Source: JAAFIP01 sp043728315 (GTDB lineage Bacteria; Pseudomonadota; Gammaproteobacteria; Burkholderiales; Burkholderiaceae_C). From it: a stretch of DNA of 64,000 nt. Positions within the stretch are counted from its first letter, which is position 1, and every line of letters begins with the position of its first letter. The notes under the pieces were generated by a model. The model was not told the origin of the DNA. It ran no database searches and saw only the letters and a program-made list of their open reading frames with translations. The DNA is taken from assembly GCA_043728315.1 (NCBI GenBank), contig JAYTMT010000150.1:9202-73201 (forward strand). Reading direction: 5' to 3'. Shown one piece after another: positions 1 to 8,165 of this stretch. The position numbers and the translations under genes are program-made.

Positions 1-144
1 GAACGAGTGAGATATTCAACCCGAGTTCTGCGCGATATTTTGGGATTTAGGGGGCTTTAACTGGATGGTATCGAAACCAGTTATGCAAAAGTGTTTCCTG
101 TAGGGAAAAAAATTGGCTCGGTGGTATTTTTTGACACTGATGGT
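1..144. other. Non-coding left edge, possible prophage left end
   Basis: No convincing gene is seen here. The stretch is more AT-rich than the rest of the phage and follows the last gene of the leftward late operon. A TG at 29-30 starts a segment (TGCGCGATATTTTGGG) that loosely resembles the inward reading of the right edge (TGCGAAATTGGGG, minus strand from 41743). Mu-like ends are 5'-TG...CA-3', so this may be the left terminus. The similarity is short and gapped, and the five bases flanking the two candidate ends (AGTTC and TTAGA) differ, which weakens the case. Confidence 0.25.
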
Positions 145-654
145 CTATTTTAGTAAGTAGCCTCCGATTATTTGCAGGATGTTGGTTTTGTCGGCTGGAC
201 TGATGCCTAAGAATGGGCGGGCGGGGATATCGCCCCATAGATGCGGGAATTCTGACTTTGTGCCGCCGTATTGCATCATGGCGGCTTGTACCTTGGGGCT
301 ACCAATGGCCACACCCGATGCGCCTTTGAGTTGGTAGTTGATCGTGCCTGCCAAAGTGCGGGTTTCGCCTGTTAGCGGTTTTTTGGCATCTGTTCGTGCT
401 TGGCCTTTTTTGCTCAGTGAGCCGTCTTTTTTGAAATTTCCACCTGTTTGGCCTAGATATTTGGCGACTGTCACTGCTGAGTTTTTGTCCCACGGCGTGC
501 CGTCTGGAGCAGTAGCTGTGGTGAAGCGGCGTTTTGTGCTGTCGACCATGTCTTCGCCAATTTCTAAAAATGCTGGACGCATGTTTTTGGCGTGTCCGAT
601 GATTTGACCTAGGCGATCTAGGACTTGTTTGTCTTTGATGGTGACTTTAATCAT
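145..654 (-). CDS. Phage virion morphogenesis protein (Mu gpG-like)
   Basis: This 169-residue protein resembles the phage virion morphogenesis family (Phage_tail_S, Mu gpG), which acts in joining heads and tails. The N-terminus (MIKVTIKDKQVLDRLGQI), the central KRRF segment and the PARPFLGIS motif near the C-terminus fit the family. It is the last gene of the leftward late operon, 105 bases after the MuF-like gene, the same F-then-G order as in Mu. Base composition is more AT-rich than in the upstream genes. Family membership is judged from motif and position only. Confidence 0.8.
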   Translation of the reverse strand: MIKVTIKDKQVLDRLGQIIGHAKNMRPAFLEIGEDMVDSTKRRFTTATAPDGTPWDKNSAVTVAKYLGQTGGNFKKDGSLSKKGQARTDAKKPLTGETRTLAGTINYQLKGASGVAIGSPKVQAAMMQYGGTKSEFPHLWGDIPARPFLGISPADKTNILQIIGGYLLK

Positions 655-759
655 GGCTGGCTCACAAATAGACTAAAATTGGGTTTGTTTCATGGGTATC
701 GAATCCTGCGTTGTTATCGCGGATCGTTTTGGACGTTCTGTTCGGGGACATGAAACTCT

Positions 760-1968
760 TCATTTTTTAGTCTTAATGACCAATGACAACAGTGCTAAAG
801 CTTTGCTGCTTCTGCCCGTCAAAACTTCAAAAACTGCTCTGTAGCGCTCACCATCGATGGTTTTAGTGGCGACTATGGTGCGATTGCCTTGACGGCTTGC
901 GGAGCTGGCCACGATTGAGTCAGCCTCGTTGAGTAAGTCTGCTATTTTTTCGTAATCCGCTGGTGTTGCAGGGCGCTGGCCGCTGCCGTCTGTGCCGTGG
1001 TTTTTTTGGATGTGGCGCGGGGTATCGCTGGGTATGGTAATGAAATAGCCTTTGACATCTATGCCTGCGGCGGCAGATATTTGATCTGCATTGTCCACAA
1101 AACCTTGCCATAAGGGGGCTTCGTTGACCGCCCCAGCCGATAGGGCGCGGGTAGCGAAGGCAGTAGCTTGCTCTTGGGTGTTGATGTAGCGGTTGATGTC
1201 AGCGCTTAAGGCCTTGGCGATCGCCTCGGGATAGGTGATGAGCTTGTCCTGCACTAGCTCGCGCAGGGAGGTGTCGGTGTTTGCGCCGGGGGCGTAGTTC
1301 CAGCCTTTGTCTATGCCGGGGGGTGCGTCTGTTTTAGGGTCGCTGGTGTCCCAGCCTTCTGGGGGCTGGGTGGCATCGCCTTGGGTGGGGGCACGGACGG
1401 CTTTGATGCGGCATTGGCAGCCCCAGCCGTTGGGCGGGAAGTGGCTGCGCCAGAAGGGGTGGTCACGCGGCAGGGTGAGGCGGCTGTCACCCCATGCTTT
1501 GTGCTGGGGGCGGGGGGTGATGACGCTGTCGCTGTGGATGTATTGCCAAAAGGGGCGCACTGCTACTAGATCGGGGTCGTTGAGCTGCTGCCAGCGGCCT
1601 GCGGCGTGGCTGGTGGCGATGTTGGTTTGGTAGATTACGCGGGTGCGCCAAGCCTCGCCCGCTTTTGTGCCCTGACCTGCCCAGCCGCTCCAGCCGGATT
1701 TGCGCACGGCCTCTGCAAAGTCTTTGCGGAACGCGTCGATGCTGCCCCCGCCCACTGATTTGTCGACGGCTTTGCGCAGGTCGGCCAAGAGGTCGGCCTT
1801 TTGTGCGCCTGCGACGTAAAAGGCTTTGTCGTTGGCGCGGGTTTTGATGTCGTCCCAGCGCTCCGAGGGCAGATTTAGCTTGGCGCGTAAAAAGTCGATT
1901 TGCTGCTGAAATTGCTGGCGCAGGCCGTCTAGTTCGTCGGCTGTGAGGGGGGTGGTTGCCGCAGGCAT
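760..1968 (-). CDS. MuF-like minor head protein fused to a BECR-type nuclease toxin domain
   Basis: The 402-residue protein has two parts. Residues about 1-260 are a Mu gpF / SPP1 gp7-like minor head domain, with the conserved HFPPNGWGCQCRI motif at 176-188. Residues about 300-402 form a separate domain with a paired-histidine motif RHIQKNHG (H319, H324) and a C-terminal basic strand region. This matches the phage-associated Barnase/EndoU/ColicinE5-D/RelE-like (PBECR) nuclease folds known at the C-termini of MuF proteins. The head domain probably joins the capsid; the toxin may be packaged and injected. The start overlaps the portal stop in TAATG, indicating translational coupling. Nuclease activity is inferred. 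No immunity gene is apparent next to it. Confidence 0.85.
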   Translation of the reverse strand: MPAATTPLTADELDGLRQQFQQQIDFLRAKLNLPSERWDDIKTRANDKAFYVAGAQKADLLADLRKAVDKSVGGGSIDAFRKDFAEAVRKSGWSGWAGQGTKAGEAWRTRVIYQTNIATSHAAGRWQQLNDPDLVAVRPFWQYIHSDSVITPRPQHKAWGDSRLTLPRDHPFWRSHFPPNGWGCQCRIKAVRAPTQGDATQPPEGWDTSDPKTDAPPGIDKGWNYAPGANTDTSLRELVQDKLITYPEAIAKALSADINRYINTQEQATAFATRALSAGAVNEAPLWQGFVDNADQISAAAGIDVKGYFITIPSDTPRHIQKNHGTDGSGQRPATPADYEKIADLLNEADSIVASSASRQGNRTIVATKTIDGERYRAVFEVLTGRSSKALALLSLVIKTKK

Positions 1969-3545
1969 TAGCTTGCCTCGGCCTTACTGGTTTGATTGGA
2001 CTCTGTGGTTACTGCGTCTAGGCCTGCGAGCTCGGCTGCGGCGAAGGCCAGTGCCATAATCTGCTGGAGCTGCTCTGTGGGCAGATCACCGTAGGCCGCC
2101 AGCAAGCGGTCACTTAAAGCGGTGGGGCTGGGCGCTGCGTTGACCATGGCCGCAATAGTGCTCATCCAATTGGCCAATACGGCATTCCCTGCACTGGCCA
2201 TGTTGTCGGCTATAGGGTTGGTAGGGATGGCTACTGGGCTTGTCTCGGCAAAACTTGCACTCTGACCAGCAGCTGGAACACCCGACGCACTAGGCACAGG
2301 TGGCACAGGTAGAACTGATGGCACAGGCGTGGGCGCAAGCTCCCAGCCAGTACCGTATTTTTCTCGAACAGAATCAAGACTTGGTTTAAAGCCTAGGCTG
2401 GCGACGTTGACATCGGTTTGGCTGGCGGCAAGCAGGTCTTCGGGTTTTTTTATGATGCGGCTGACCAAGCAGGGGGTTAGGCCGTTGAGCTCGCAGAACC
2501 ATTTGATGAGGGTGCTGTTGAGGGTGTCGCTCAATAGATCGGCATCGGCTTGAACCAAGTCTAGGCGCACGTCTTCGCGCTCGTTGGCGCTGGCTGCGGT
2601 GGCACCTGTGGCTTTGCCGGGCTCTTGGCTTAGGATTACTTCTTGTATCCAGCCATCCATATAAGCGCACAGCTCGTGCTGGGTGCTGATGGTGCCGCTG
2701 ATTTTGCTCTCTAGGAGCTCGATTTGCACGCCTTCGGGGGTCATCAGCACGCCGTCGTTGCTCATGGCTTGGAGTGCACTAAAGAGTGTGCCTTTTTCTT
2801 TGTTGCTTGCGCCGTTGGGGTGCTTGCCCCATGGGGTGGGCGAGCCGAAGCGGTCGTTGAGTTTGTTCCAGCTGACGATGCCTTTGCGCTTGAAAAATAC
2901 CGGCCAATACAGTTGCAGCCCTAGGCCTGTGCCATAGGGGTTGTCGTCTTCGGGGTTAAAGCGGTGGACGATGAATTTTTTGGGTGGGAGCTGCTCGCCT
3001 GATAGCATGTTTTGTGCCGTTAAGAGGCGCAGCTCGGGGGCTAGATTAGGGTCGGTTTGCACATAGACAAAGCGGCGCTGGGCACGCTTGACGATGCGCT
3101 CTGGGGTGATTAAATTGTCGCGTTCTGTCCAGACGATTTCTGCGGGGACAAAGCCTGTGATCAAAGCGTCCAGCAGCTCGCTGCACACTTTGTCGAACAT
3201 AATGCGTTTGAGCATGTCGTGCACCACGGCGGCATCGGCTTGGCCTTGGGCGCCGTCGTCGACTGGGTCTACCTGGTAGGGGCGGCTGATGAGGGCTAGT
3301 TTGCGCTTTTGCAGGCCGCTGAAGACTTTGCCGTCGCGTTTGAGGTCTCGGTACAGCTCGTGGGCATTGCCACTGTTGCCGCGCTCTAAGAGCAAGGGGT
3401 CGTTGGTGCGCAGCACGCCGTTAAACAGGGTTTCAAAGGGGTCGCGCAGTCGGTTGGCCACCTCGGTGTTGAGCTCGGGGCTGGACTGGGCTGCGGCGCT
3501 GGCGGCCTTGGTTTGGCGGCGTGTTTCTAATGATGATGTGGCCAT
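1968..3545 (-). CDS. Phage portal protein (DUF935, Mu gp29-like)
   Basis: A 525-residue DUF935 portal protein, the ring through which DNA enters and leaves the capsid. The start chosen is the ATG at 3545 (MATSSLETRRQTK), which overlaps the terminase stop as TAATG; the frame is open further upstream but would run deep into the terminase gene. The middle carries the typical KRKGIVSWNKLNDRFGSP segment and the QEPGKATGATA motif. The C-terminal third is rich in Pro, Ala and Ser, which is usual for this family. It sits between terminase and the F-like gene, exactly as in Mu. Confidence 0.9.
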   Translation of the reverse strand: MATSSLETRRQTKAASAAAQSSPELNTEVANRLRDPFETLFNGVLRTNDPLLLERGNSGNAHELYRDLKRDGKVFSGLQKRKLALISRPYQVDPVDDGAQGQADAAVVHDMLKRIMFDKVCSELLDALITGFVPAEIVWTERDNLITPERIVKRAQRRFVYVQTDPNLAPELRLLTAQNMLSGEQLPPKKFIVHRFNPEDDNPYGTGLGLQLYWPVFFKRKGIVSWNKLNDRFGSPTPWGKHPNGASNKEKGTLFSALQAMSNDGVLMTPEGVQIELLESKISGTISTQHELCAYMDGWIQEVILSQEPGKATGATAASANEREDVRLDLVQADADLLSDTLNSTLIKWFCELNGLTPCLVSRIIKKPEDLLAASQTDVNVASLGFKPSLDSVREKYGTGWELAPTPVPSVLPVPPVPSASGVPAAGQSASFAETSPVAIPTNPIADNMASAGNAVLANWMSTIAAMVNAAPSPTALSDRLLAAYGDLPTEQLQQIMALAFAAAELAGLDAVTTESNQTSKAEAS

Positions 3546-4957
3546 TACATAAATCCTTGGGCATCGCTGCCGCGTGGTTGGCCGCTGGAGCGGAATTCGA
3601 TGGGGGCACTGGGGCTGCTGGCTGCTTGCATGGCCAGAGCCAATGCCCAAAAGTGGTCGGCATGGCCGTCGGCGGTGCTCTCGGCGGTGAAGCGGACGTT
3701 GCCTGTGGCGGTGACCTGTTTGGTCACCGCTCGCAAATCGGCACGAATCTTTGGGTCGTAGGGGATGCGCAGCTTTTTGTCTTCAAACGCGCCGCGCACG
3801 GGGTAGGCCATGGCTTCTTTGCTGCGCTGGGTGAAGGTGATGGCCTCCACGCGGAATTCGCCAAATTTGTCTTGTGCATCGTCTGCCCAGCCTATGCCTA
3901 GGCCTGTGGCATCAATGCAGGTGCGGTCTGCGCGCTCTATCCATGGCCAGATGATTTTCTCTTGGTCACCCTTGCGCATATTTTGCATGCACTCGATGTG
4001 GCGGGTGTAGAGGGTGTCTCCGAGTTTTTCAAACACCCAGAGCACGGTTAAGTCTTTTTTGCGGCCTATGTCGATGCCTGCGAATAGGCGGAGCTGTGTG
4101 CTGCTGCTCGCCTGTGTATCCAGTGTTTGCCACTCAGTGCCTCCGGGGTATTCGCAGCCTGCGATTAGGTCGTATTCTAAAAATGCCGCATCGTCGTCGC
4201 CCGGGTTGCACATGTACTCTTGCTGAAAGCTTTCCTCGTCGGCGCAGCCGCTGCGCGTGAAGTCAAAGTAGGCCGCTTCGTCCATGGCTTGGCGCTGGTC
4301 GTCGGCGGGCAGCATTTGCTGGAGCTTGGCCAAAAAGCCTTGGTCTAGCGCGTCTTGGAGGGTGATGCGGTGCAGGCTGATGCCCTTGGGGTTGGCGTGT
4401 TCGCGCACCTCGCGCACCAGCTGGTTAAAAAAGTTGTGGCTGCCACGGTGGGTGCTGATGATTTCCATAGCACCACCCCAGGTGATGCCGGGGTAGGCAA
4501 TCGACCAGAGCTTGCGCGGATCAGGGTGCAAGGCAAATTCGTCTAGCACGCGGCCGCCGCGCTTGCCTGCTTGGGCATCGGGGTTGGAGCTCATGCTGTG
4601 GATGCGCTTGCCGCTGTCGAACTGCAAGACATAGGCGGTGAGGCGGTCTTTTTCGTTGATGACTTGTTCGCCCAAATCTTTGGCGGCTAGGTGCATCAGG
4701 CCTGCCCACATTTTGCAGTCTTCAATGAACAGTCTGGCTTGCAAATCGTCTCGGGAGCTGACCCATTGGTCGAACCGTGCGCCCTGCGCTGCGGTGCGCT
4801 CTGCGCAGGCGTAGGCGCTGGCCCAGCTTAGGCCAATTTGGCGGGATTTTTCCATAAGCTTTAAACGGCTGGTGTCTTTGATCCACGCGCTTTGAAAGGG
4901 CAGGAAAATGCCCTCTGATGCGGGGACGACCAGCGCCTTGCCTTTGGGTTTGCTCAT
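3545..4957 (-). CDS. Phage terminase large subunit (Mu gp28-like)
   Basis: The 470-residue terminase motor and nuclease packages DNA into the prohead. A deviant Walker A (EKSRQIGLSW) lies at residues 36-45 and a Walker B-like RVLDEF at 136-141. The RNase H-type nuclease domain begins at LFAGIDIGRKKD with the likely metal ligand D296. These features match Terminase_6 proteins of Mu-like phages. The start overlaps the gp27-like stop by four bases (ATGA). Mu-type phages package by headful from the host junction, consistent with the absence of a cos-type signal here. Confidence 0.92.
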   Translation of the reverse strand: MSKPKGKALVVPASEGIFLPFQSAWIKDTSRLKLMEKSRQIGLSWASAYACAERTAAQGARFDQWVSSRDDLQARLFIEDCKMWAGLMHLAAKDLGEQVINEKDRLTAYVLQFDSGKRIHSMSSNPDAQAGKRGGRVLDEFALHPDPRKLWSIAYPGITWGGAMEIISTHRGSHNFFNQLVREVREHANPKGISLHRITLQDALDQGFLAKLQQMLPADDQRQAMDEAAYFDFTRSGCADEESFQQEYMCNPGDDDAAFLEYDLIAGCEYPGGTEWQTLDTQASSSTQLRLFAGIDIGRKKDLTVLWVFEKLGDTLYTRHIECMQNMRKGDQEKIIWPWIERADRTCIDATGLGIGWADDAQDKFGEFRVEAITFTQRSKEAMAYPVRGAFEDKKLRIPYDPKIRADLRAVTKQVTATGNVRFTAESTADGHADHFWALALAMQAASSPSAPIEFRSSGQPRGSDAQGFM

Positions 4958-5526
4958 GTGATGCCCAGCGCCTCGCGGATGGCGCGTTTGGTTTCCTCAG
5001 TCACCCCGCCTTTTGTGCCCATGGCATCTAGCTTGGCACGCTGCTCGGCCAGCACGGTGGCACGCACCTCGGCCTCCACCTTGGCTTGGTATTGCTTGAG
5101 CTGCACACTGCTGCGGGTGAGCGATGCGATGGAGCGGGCAGCCTCGGCCAGCAGGGTGATGCGCTCTGCTTGGTCTACCTCTGGGTCACTCGCATCTTGC
5201 AGCGCCATCATGCTGTCAAACAGCTCTTGTTGTGTGACGGCGATTAGGCCTGCGCTTTGTTTGCCAAAGTTGTCGCCTGCGTTGGCATAGATGGACTCGG
5301 TGGCTTGGCTGAAGGCTTTAACGGCTATGAGGCGGCGCTCTATCTTGGGGCCATAGCGCTGCAAGGCCGCGCGGCTGGGCAGCTCGCCCGCGTCTTGGTG
5401 GGCGGGGAACTGCTGGCGGATGTTGGCCAGCATTTCATCAAGCGTGTAGCGGCCTTCGGCCATGAGGCCTTCGATGTAGATTTTGACATCGGCGGGGAGC
5501 TTGGAGATGGCGGATTTGCGGCCCAT
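4954..5526 (-). CDS. DUF3486 protein (Mu gp27-like, probable terminase small subunit)
   Basis: This 190-residue protein matches DUF3486, the Mu gp27 family. The N-terminus (MGRKSAISKLP), followed by LMAEGRYTLDEML and SRAALQRYGPKIE, is typical. The family always precedes the large terminase in Mu-like phages and is generally taken as the small terminase subunit that recognises the packaging site. The first half looks like a DNA-binding helical domain and the second is mostly helical. The function is inferred from family and position. Confidence 0.85.
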   Translation of the reverse strand: MGRKSAISKLPADVKIYIEGLMAEGRYTLDEMLANIRQQFPAHQDAGELPSRAALQRYGPKIERRLIAVKAFSQATESIYANAGDNFGKQSAGLIAVTQQELFDSMMALQDASDPEVDQAERITLLAEAARSIASLTRSSVQLKQYQAKVEAEVRATVLAEQRAKLDAMGTKGGVTEETKRAIREALGIT

Positions 5527-5536
5527 GGTTGTGCCC

Positions 5537-5860
5537 CTAGCCGTCGATGGGCGGCAGCGTGATGCCAGGGTCGCACTCCACGCTGCGCTCTATCACATCA
5601 ATACCATAGCGCTCGATTTTGGCGAAGGTTTGGCCCATGGGATTGGTGTGGCTGCTGATGAGTTCGCGGCTTTTTAAATAGTCAAGCTCGCGCAGCACCT
5701 CTAGGTCGGTGACATCGGGAAAAACGGCTGCCACCACGCTGCGCAGCATGTAGGCTTGCGCCTGCATGGGGCGGGCGGTGTTGAGTGTCATGAGCAGCAG
5801 GTAGCGCACCGTTTGGTGGCGGGCGCTGTCGATGGTTGCCTTAAGTTGGTTAGGTGTCAT
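5537..5860 (-). CDS. Mu gp26-like phage protein
   Basis: A 107-residue protein starting at MTPNQLKATIDSARHQTVRY. The ATG at 5860 was chosen because a GGAG lies just upstream on the minus strand and the residues before it do not look like protein. The gene overlaps the end of the upstream gp25-like gene by 11 bases. Its position between gp25- and gp27-like genes, its size and the helical N-terminus match the Mu gp26 family. The C-terminal half (LRELDYLKSRELI) looks like a winged-helix segment. Its role is unknown. Confidence 0.7.
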   Translation of the reverse strand: MTPNQLKATIDSARHQTVRYLLLMTLNTARPMQAQAYMLRSVVAAVFPDVTDLEVLRELDYLKSRELISSHTNPMGQTFAKIERYGIDVIERSVECDPGITLPPIDG

Positions 5861-6230
5861 GTTTGTTGCTCCGCAGGAGGATGTTTTCAAAACGCATGGC
5901 CATGGTGTCTAGCTTGGCCATGATGGTGGCGATGGCTTGCACGTAGTCTTCGCGCCGCACATAGTGCACGGGCAAATCGGCCTTGAGGTTGAGTAGCTCG
6001 CGCTCGATGCGCTGCCATTGGTCACGCTCGGCTTGGCTGGCGTTCTCTAGGCGGCTTAGGCGGTTGCTGAGCTGGGTTTGGTAGACTTCACTGGCCGTGT
6101 CTTGGGCGCTGAAGCGATCGTCCATGCGGCGCAGCACTTGGTCTAAAAGCAGCTTGCCCGCGCCTGCTAGGCCGCCTAAAAAGGCGATGCCAAGGAGTAT
6201 GAATTGCCAGAGTTCGAGTTGGAGAGTCAT
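5850..6230 (-). CDS. DUF2730 membrane-anchored coiled-coil protein (Mu gp25-like)
   Basis: A 126-residue protein with one N-terminal membrane helix (about residues 6-26, WQFILLGIAFLGGLAGAG) and a long, charged, probably coiled-coil remainder. This is the layout of DUF2730 proteins found between lysis and terminase genes of Mu-like phages. The ATG at 6230 overlaps the end of the Rz gene by four bases. The function is not established. Proximity to the lysis genes hints at a membrane role, but the family usually travels with head genes. Confidence 0.75.
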   Translation of the reverse strand: MTLQLELWQFILLGIAFLGGLAGAGKLLLDQVLRRMDDRFSAQDTASEVYQTQLSNRLSRLENASQAERDQWQRIERELLNLKADLPVHYVRREDYVQAIATIMAKLDTMAMRFENILLRSNKHDT

Positions 6231-6880
6231 GGTGCGCTTTTTTGCTGCTGGTGAATGAAGTCGATCAGGCTTTGGTGTGCAAGCCGGTTGGCGGCGCAGA
6301 TTTCTGCATTGGCAATGTGGTTGTCCCACGCGGAGTCGAGGCTGAGGCTGGTGCCAGCAGCACAGGCGGGCGCGGTGGGGTCAGCAGCGCCGCAGGAATG
6401 GGTGGGTTGGTCAATACCTGTGAGGGCGCTGTTCCACATCCAGACAGCCCCAGCAGTAAGGGCAATGCCAGTGTCGTCAGCAGGCTCTTGTGTAGGCTGC
6501 CCGTGTGGCTGCGCCAGCGGCTGCTCGGGGCTGCTTGTGTCAGGCTGCGTGCGAACAGTGCCACCACTATTGCAAACAACAAGGCCTGCGCGAGGTGTAA
6601 CCAAAGGGGTATTGCGGCGTAAAACATTGAACTTCTCCGTTAGGGTTTGAAACTGGGTGGTGCGCTCGCGTTCGGCGGCTAAATAGGCGGCGGCGGCTTG
6701 CTCGCCTTGGCGCTGCTTTGCGTCGTATGCGTCGCGGGCTTGTTGGGCGGCTATGGCTTGCTTGGCGGCTTGTTTGGTGTTGGCCGATTGGCTGCCCGCG
6801 TTAAAGCCCATCACAAAGATGACTGAGAATGCGGCGATTGCAAAAACAATAGCAAAAAAGATCTCTTTTAAACGGCTCAT
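6227..6880 (-). CDS. Inner-membrane spanin (Rz-like)
   Basis: A 217-residue protein with an N-terminal transmembrane anchor (about residues 8-26) followed by an Ala/Gln/Glu-rich, probably coiled-coil periplasmic stretch. This is the architecture of Rz, which joins an outer-membrane lipoprotein to disrupt the outer membrane at lysis. The ATG at 6880 overlaps the lysozyme stop (ATGA) and has AGGAG seven bases upstream. A lipoprotein gene (6265-6627) lies wholly inside it in another frame, the classic Rz/Rz1 arrangement. The C-terminal half is longer than typical Rz and contains several cysteines. Confidence 0.75.
   Translation of the reverse strand: MSRLKEIFFAIVFAIAAFSVIFVMGFNAGSQSANTKQAAKQAIAAQQARDAYDAKQRQGEQAAAAYLAAERERTTQFQTLTEKFNVLRRNTPLVTPRAGLVVCNSGGTVRTQPDTSSPEQPLAQPHGQPTQEPADDTGIALTAGAVWMWNSALTGIDQPTHSCGAADPTAPACAAGTSLSLDSAWDNHIANAEICAANRLAHQSLIDFIHQQQKSAP
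6265..6627 (-). CDS. Outer-membrane lipoprotein spanin (Rz1-like), embedded in Rz
   Basis: The frame reads up to 120 residues entirely inside the Rz gene. A lipobox (LLLGLSGC, Cys64) follows a basic and hydrophobic signal region (HKSLLTTLALPLLLG), and the mature part is short and proline-rich (NPPIPAALLTPPRPP). These are the marks of Rz1. The true start is uncertain: the ATG at 6627 gives an overlong signal sequence and no clear ribosome site is seen, so an internal non-ATG start is possible. The mature lipoprotein would be about 57 residues. Confidence 0.7.
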   Translation of the reverse strand: MFYAAIPLWLHLAQALLFAIVVALFARSLTQAAPSSRWRSHTGSLHKSLLTTLALPLLLGLSGCGTAPSQVLTNPPIPAALLTPPRPPVLLAPASASTPRGTTTLPMQKSAPPTGLHTKA

Positions 6881-7551
6881 GAACATGCTCCTGCGCCCCA
6901 AAGGGCTTTGACATAAATGGGCTCTAGGGTGCGCAAGATGCGCTGGGGGTAGCCACGGTTTTCAGTCCATGCGGCGCTACTTCGGCCTGCGTTCACCCGC
7001 TCTACATTGCCAAACCACACCAGCGGATTGAGCCCCTGCTTAGCGGCCAATGCTTTGTCGCGCTGCACCCAGCCTAGGCCGCCGTTGTATGCGGACAGGG
7101 TGAAGGCCATGCGCTGGCAGGCATTTGTGCCCTGCACGCGGCTGTGGATCCAATGGTTGTAGCCCACCAGGGCACGCAGCGCCCAAGTGGGGTTGGTGGG
7201 CTGGCAGGCGGCGGGTGACAGGCCGTTGATGGCGCACCACCAACTGGCGGTGGCGGGCATGAACTGGGCCATGCCGGCCGCTCCCACGTGGCTGAGGGCA
7301 GCTGGCCGCCAGCCGGACTCTTGGTGGAGCTGGGCGGCAAAGGTAGCGATGGGGGCAGACAGGCCCCACGCGGCGTGCGCTGCGCGGGTGAGCTCGCGCT
7401 TGTGCTGCGCAGCGGCTGCTGGAATGGATTGGGCGTGGGCAGGCCTCTGCACGCAGGTGCTGAGCACAGCGCCTGCTATGACGATAGCAATCAAGCCCAG
7501 CATGTAGTGGGCGCAATAATAACGAGGGGAAGTGCCAGCTAGACGGCGCAT
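6877..7551 (-). CDS. Phage endolysin, lytic transglycosylase (SLT domain)
   Basis: A 224-residue SLT-type lytic transglycosylase that cleaves peptidoglycan at lysis. A hydrophobic segment (about 17-33, MLGLIAIVIAGAVLSTC) and an AHAQ site near 41 suggest Sec export, by signal peptide or signal-arrest-release. The catalytic Glu78 is in QLHQESGW, followed by the family motifs GAAGMAQFMP (90-99) and SAYNGG (153-158). It starts one base after the holin stop and overlaps Rz. Mu-like phages more often carry a muramidase here; a transglycosylase is a common alternative. Confidence 0.9.
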   Translation of the reverse strand: MRRLAGTSPRYYCAHYMLGLIAIVIAGAVLSTCVQRPAHAQSIPAAAAQHKRELTRAAHAAWGLSAPIATFAAQLHQESGWRPAALSHVGAAGMAQFMPATASWWCAINGLSPAACQPTNPTWALRALVGYNHWIHSRVQGTNACQRMAFTLSAYNGGLGWVQRDKALAAKQGLNPLVWFGNVERVNAGRSSAAWTENRGYPQRILRTLEPIYVKALWGAGACS

Positions 7552-7552
7552 G

Positions 7553-7987
7553 CTATGCCCCCAAGCCCATGGCCAGCATGGCGGCGGCTACGATGATGGC
7601 GCGGCGCAGCATGCAAACTCCCATGAGGCGCAGCAGCACGTCGTCGGGCTTGCACTCTAGGCTGATGCGATTGGCTATGTGTGGGTTGCCCGCATCGTCG
7701 TAGTCGGTGTCGTCAAAAGGCTCAAGGGCTAGGAAAACGTCAGGCCGCGCATAGGGGAACAGGCTGCGGTCTAGCCAGTAGCCTGCTACGGCGGCTAGCG
7801 CTACTAGGCTGAGCTTGTACAGGCTAACGGGCAGCTGCTGGGGGGCTAGCAGGTAAACGGCTACGAATAGGCCGATGGCTATGAGCAGCCAGTCGGCCAT
7901 GCGGCCATGGCGCGAATGGGGGGAATGAAAAGCCGCGCTGGATGCGGGGATGGGTGGGGGGCTGGGTGGGGTGTGTTGCTTGGTCAT
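7553..7987 (-). CDS. Putative phage holin
   Basis: A 144-residue membrane protein with three hydrophobic segments: about 32-50 (DWLLIAIGLFVAVYLL), 55-72 and 124-143. It is first in a cassette that continues with endolysin, Rz and Rz1, so it is most likely the holin that controls lysis timing, resembling the putative holin family of other Mu-like phages. The ATG at 7987 has no Shine-Dalgarno site but lies exactly 33 bases after the conserved late-promoter box, so leaderless translation is suggested. An internal ATG at 7900 (MADWLLIAIG) could give a second, shorter product. Confidence 0.75.
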   Translation of the reverse strand: MTKQHTPPSPPPIPASSAAFHSPHSRHGRMADWLLIAIGLFVAVYLLAPQQLPVSLYKLSLVALAAVAGYWLDRSLFPYARPDVFLALEPFDDTDYDDAGNPHIANRISLECKPDDVLLRLMGVCMLRRAIIVAAAMLAMGLGA

Positions 7988-8039
7988 GCGGCAACTATGC
8001 CGCGCGCGCGCGAGGGGGAGTAAGTAAAGTGTTTGAATT
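7988..8039 (-). promoter_or_regulatory. Late promoter of the leftward lysis/packaging operon
   Basis: Read on the minus strand, AATTCAAACACTTTACTTA (8039-8021) is followed 33 bases later by the holin ATG. A -10-like CATAGT lies at 7999-7994, exactly six bases before that ATG. The same box, spacing and -10 position recur before 20876 and 25555. A start site at the ATG would put the box at about -52 to -34, where Mor/C-family activators bind in Mu. The base-for-base agreement of three sites supports the call; the activator identity is inferred. Confidence 0.75.
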
Positions 8040-8165
8040 AGTGCTGAGGGCGGCGATGGGGTGCAATGGCGGTTTTAGGAGCTTTCATGAAGCCTGAACC
8101 ATTGTTTGAAACTGCGCGGCTGCTGAGCCGCACCTATGAGCGCGTTAGGCTTCGCCCGGTGGGCG

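Noticed and set aside
1..100. Five-base target-site duplication
   Set aside because: I compared the five bases before each TG in 1-100 with the five bases after each CA in 41690-41808 and found no exact match.
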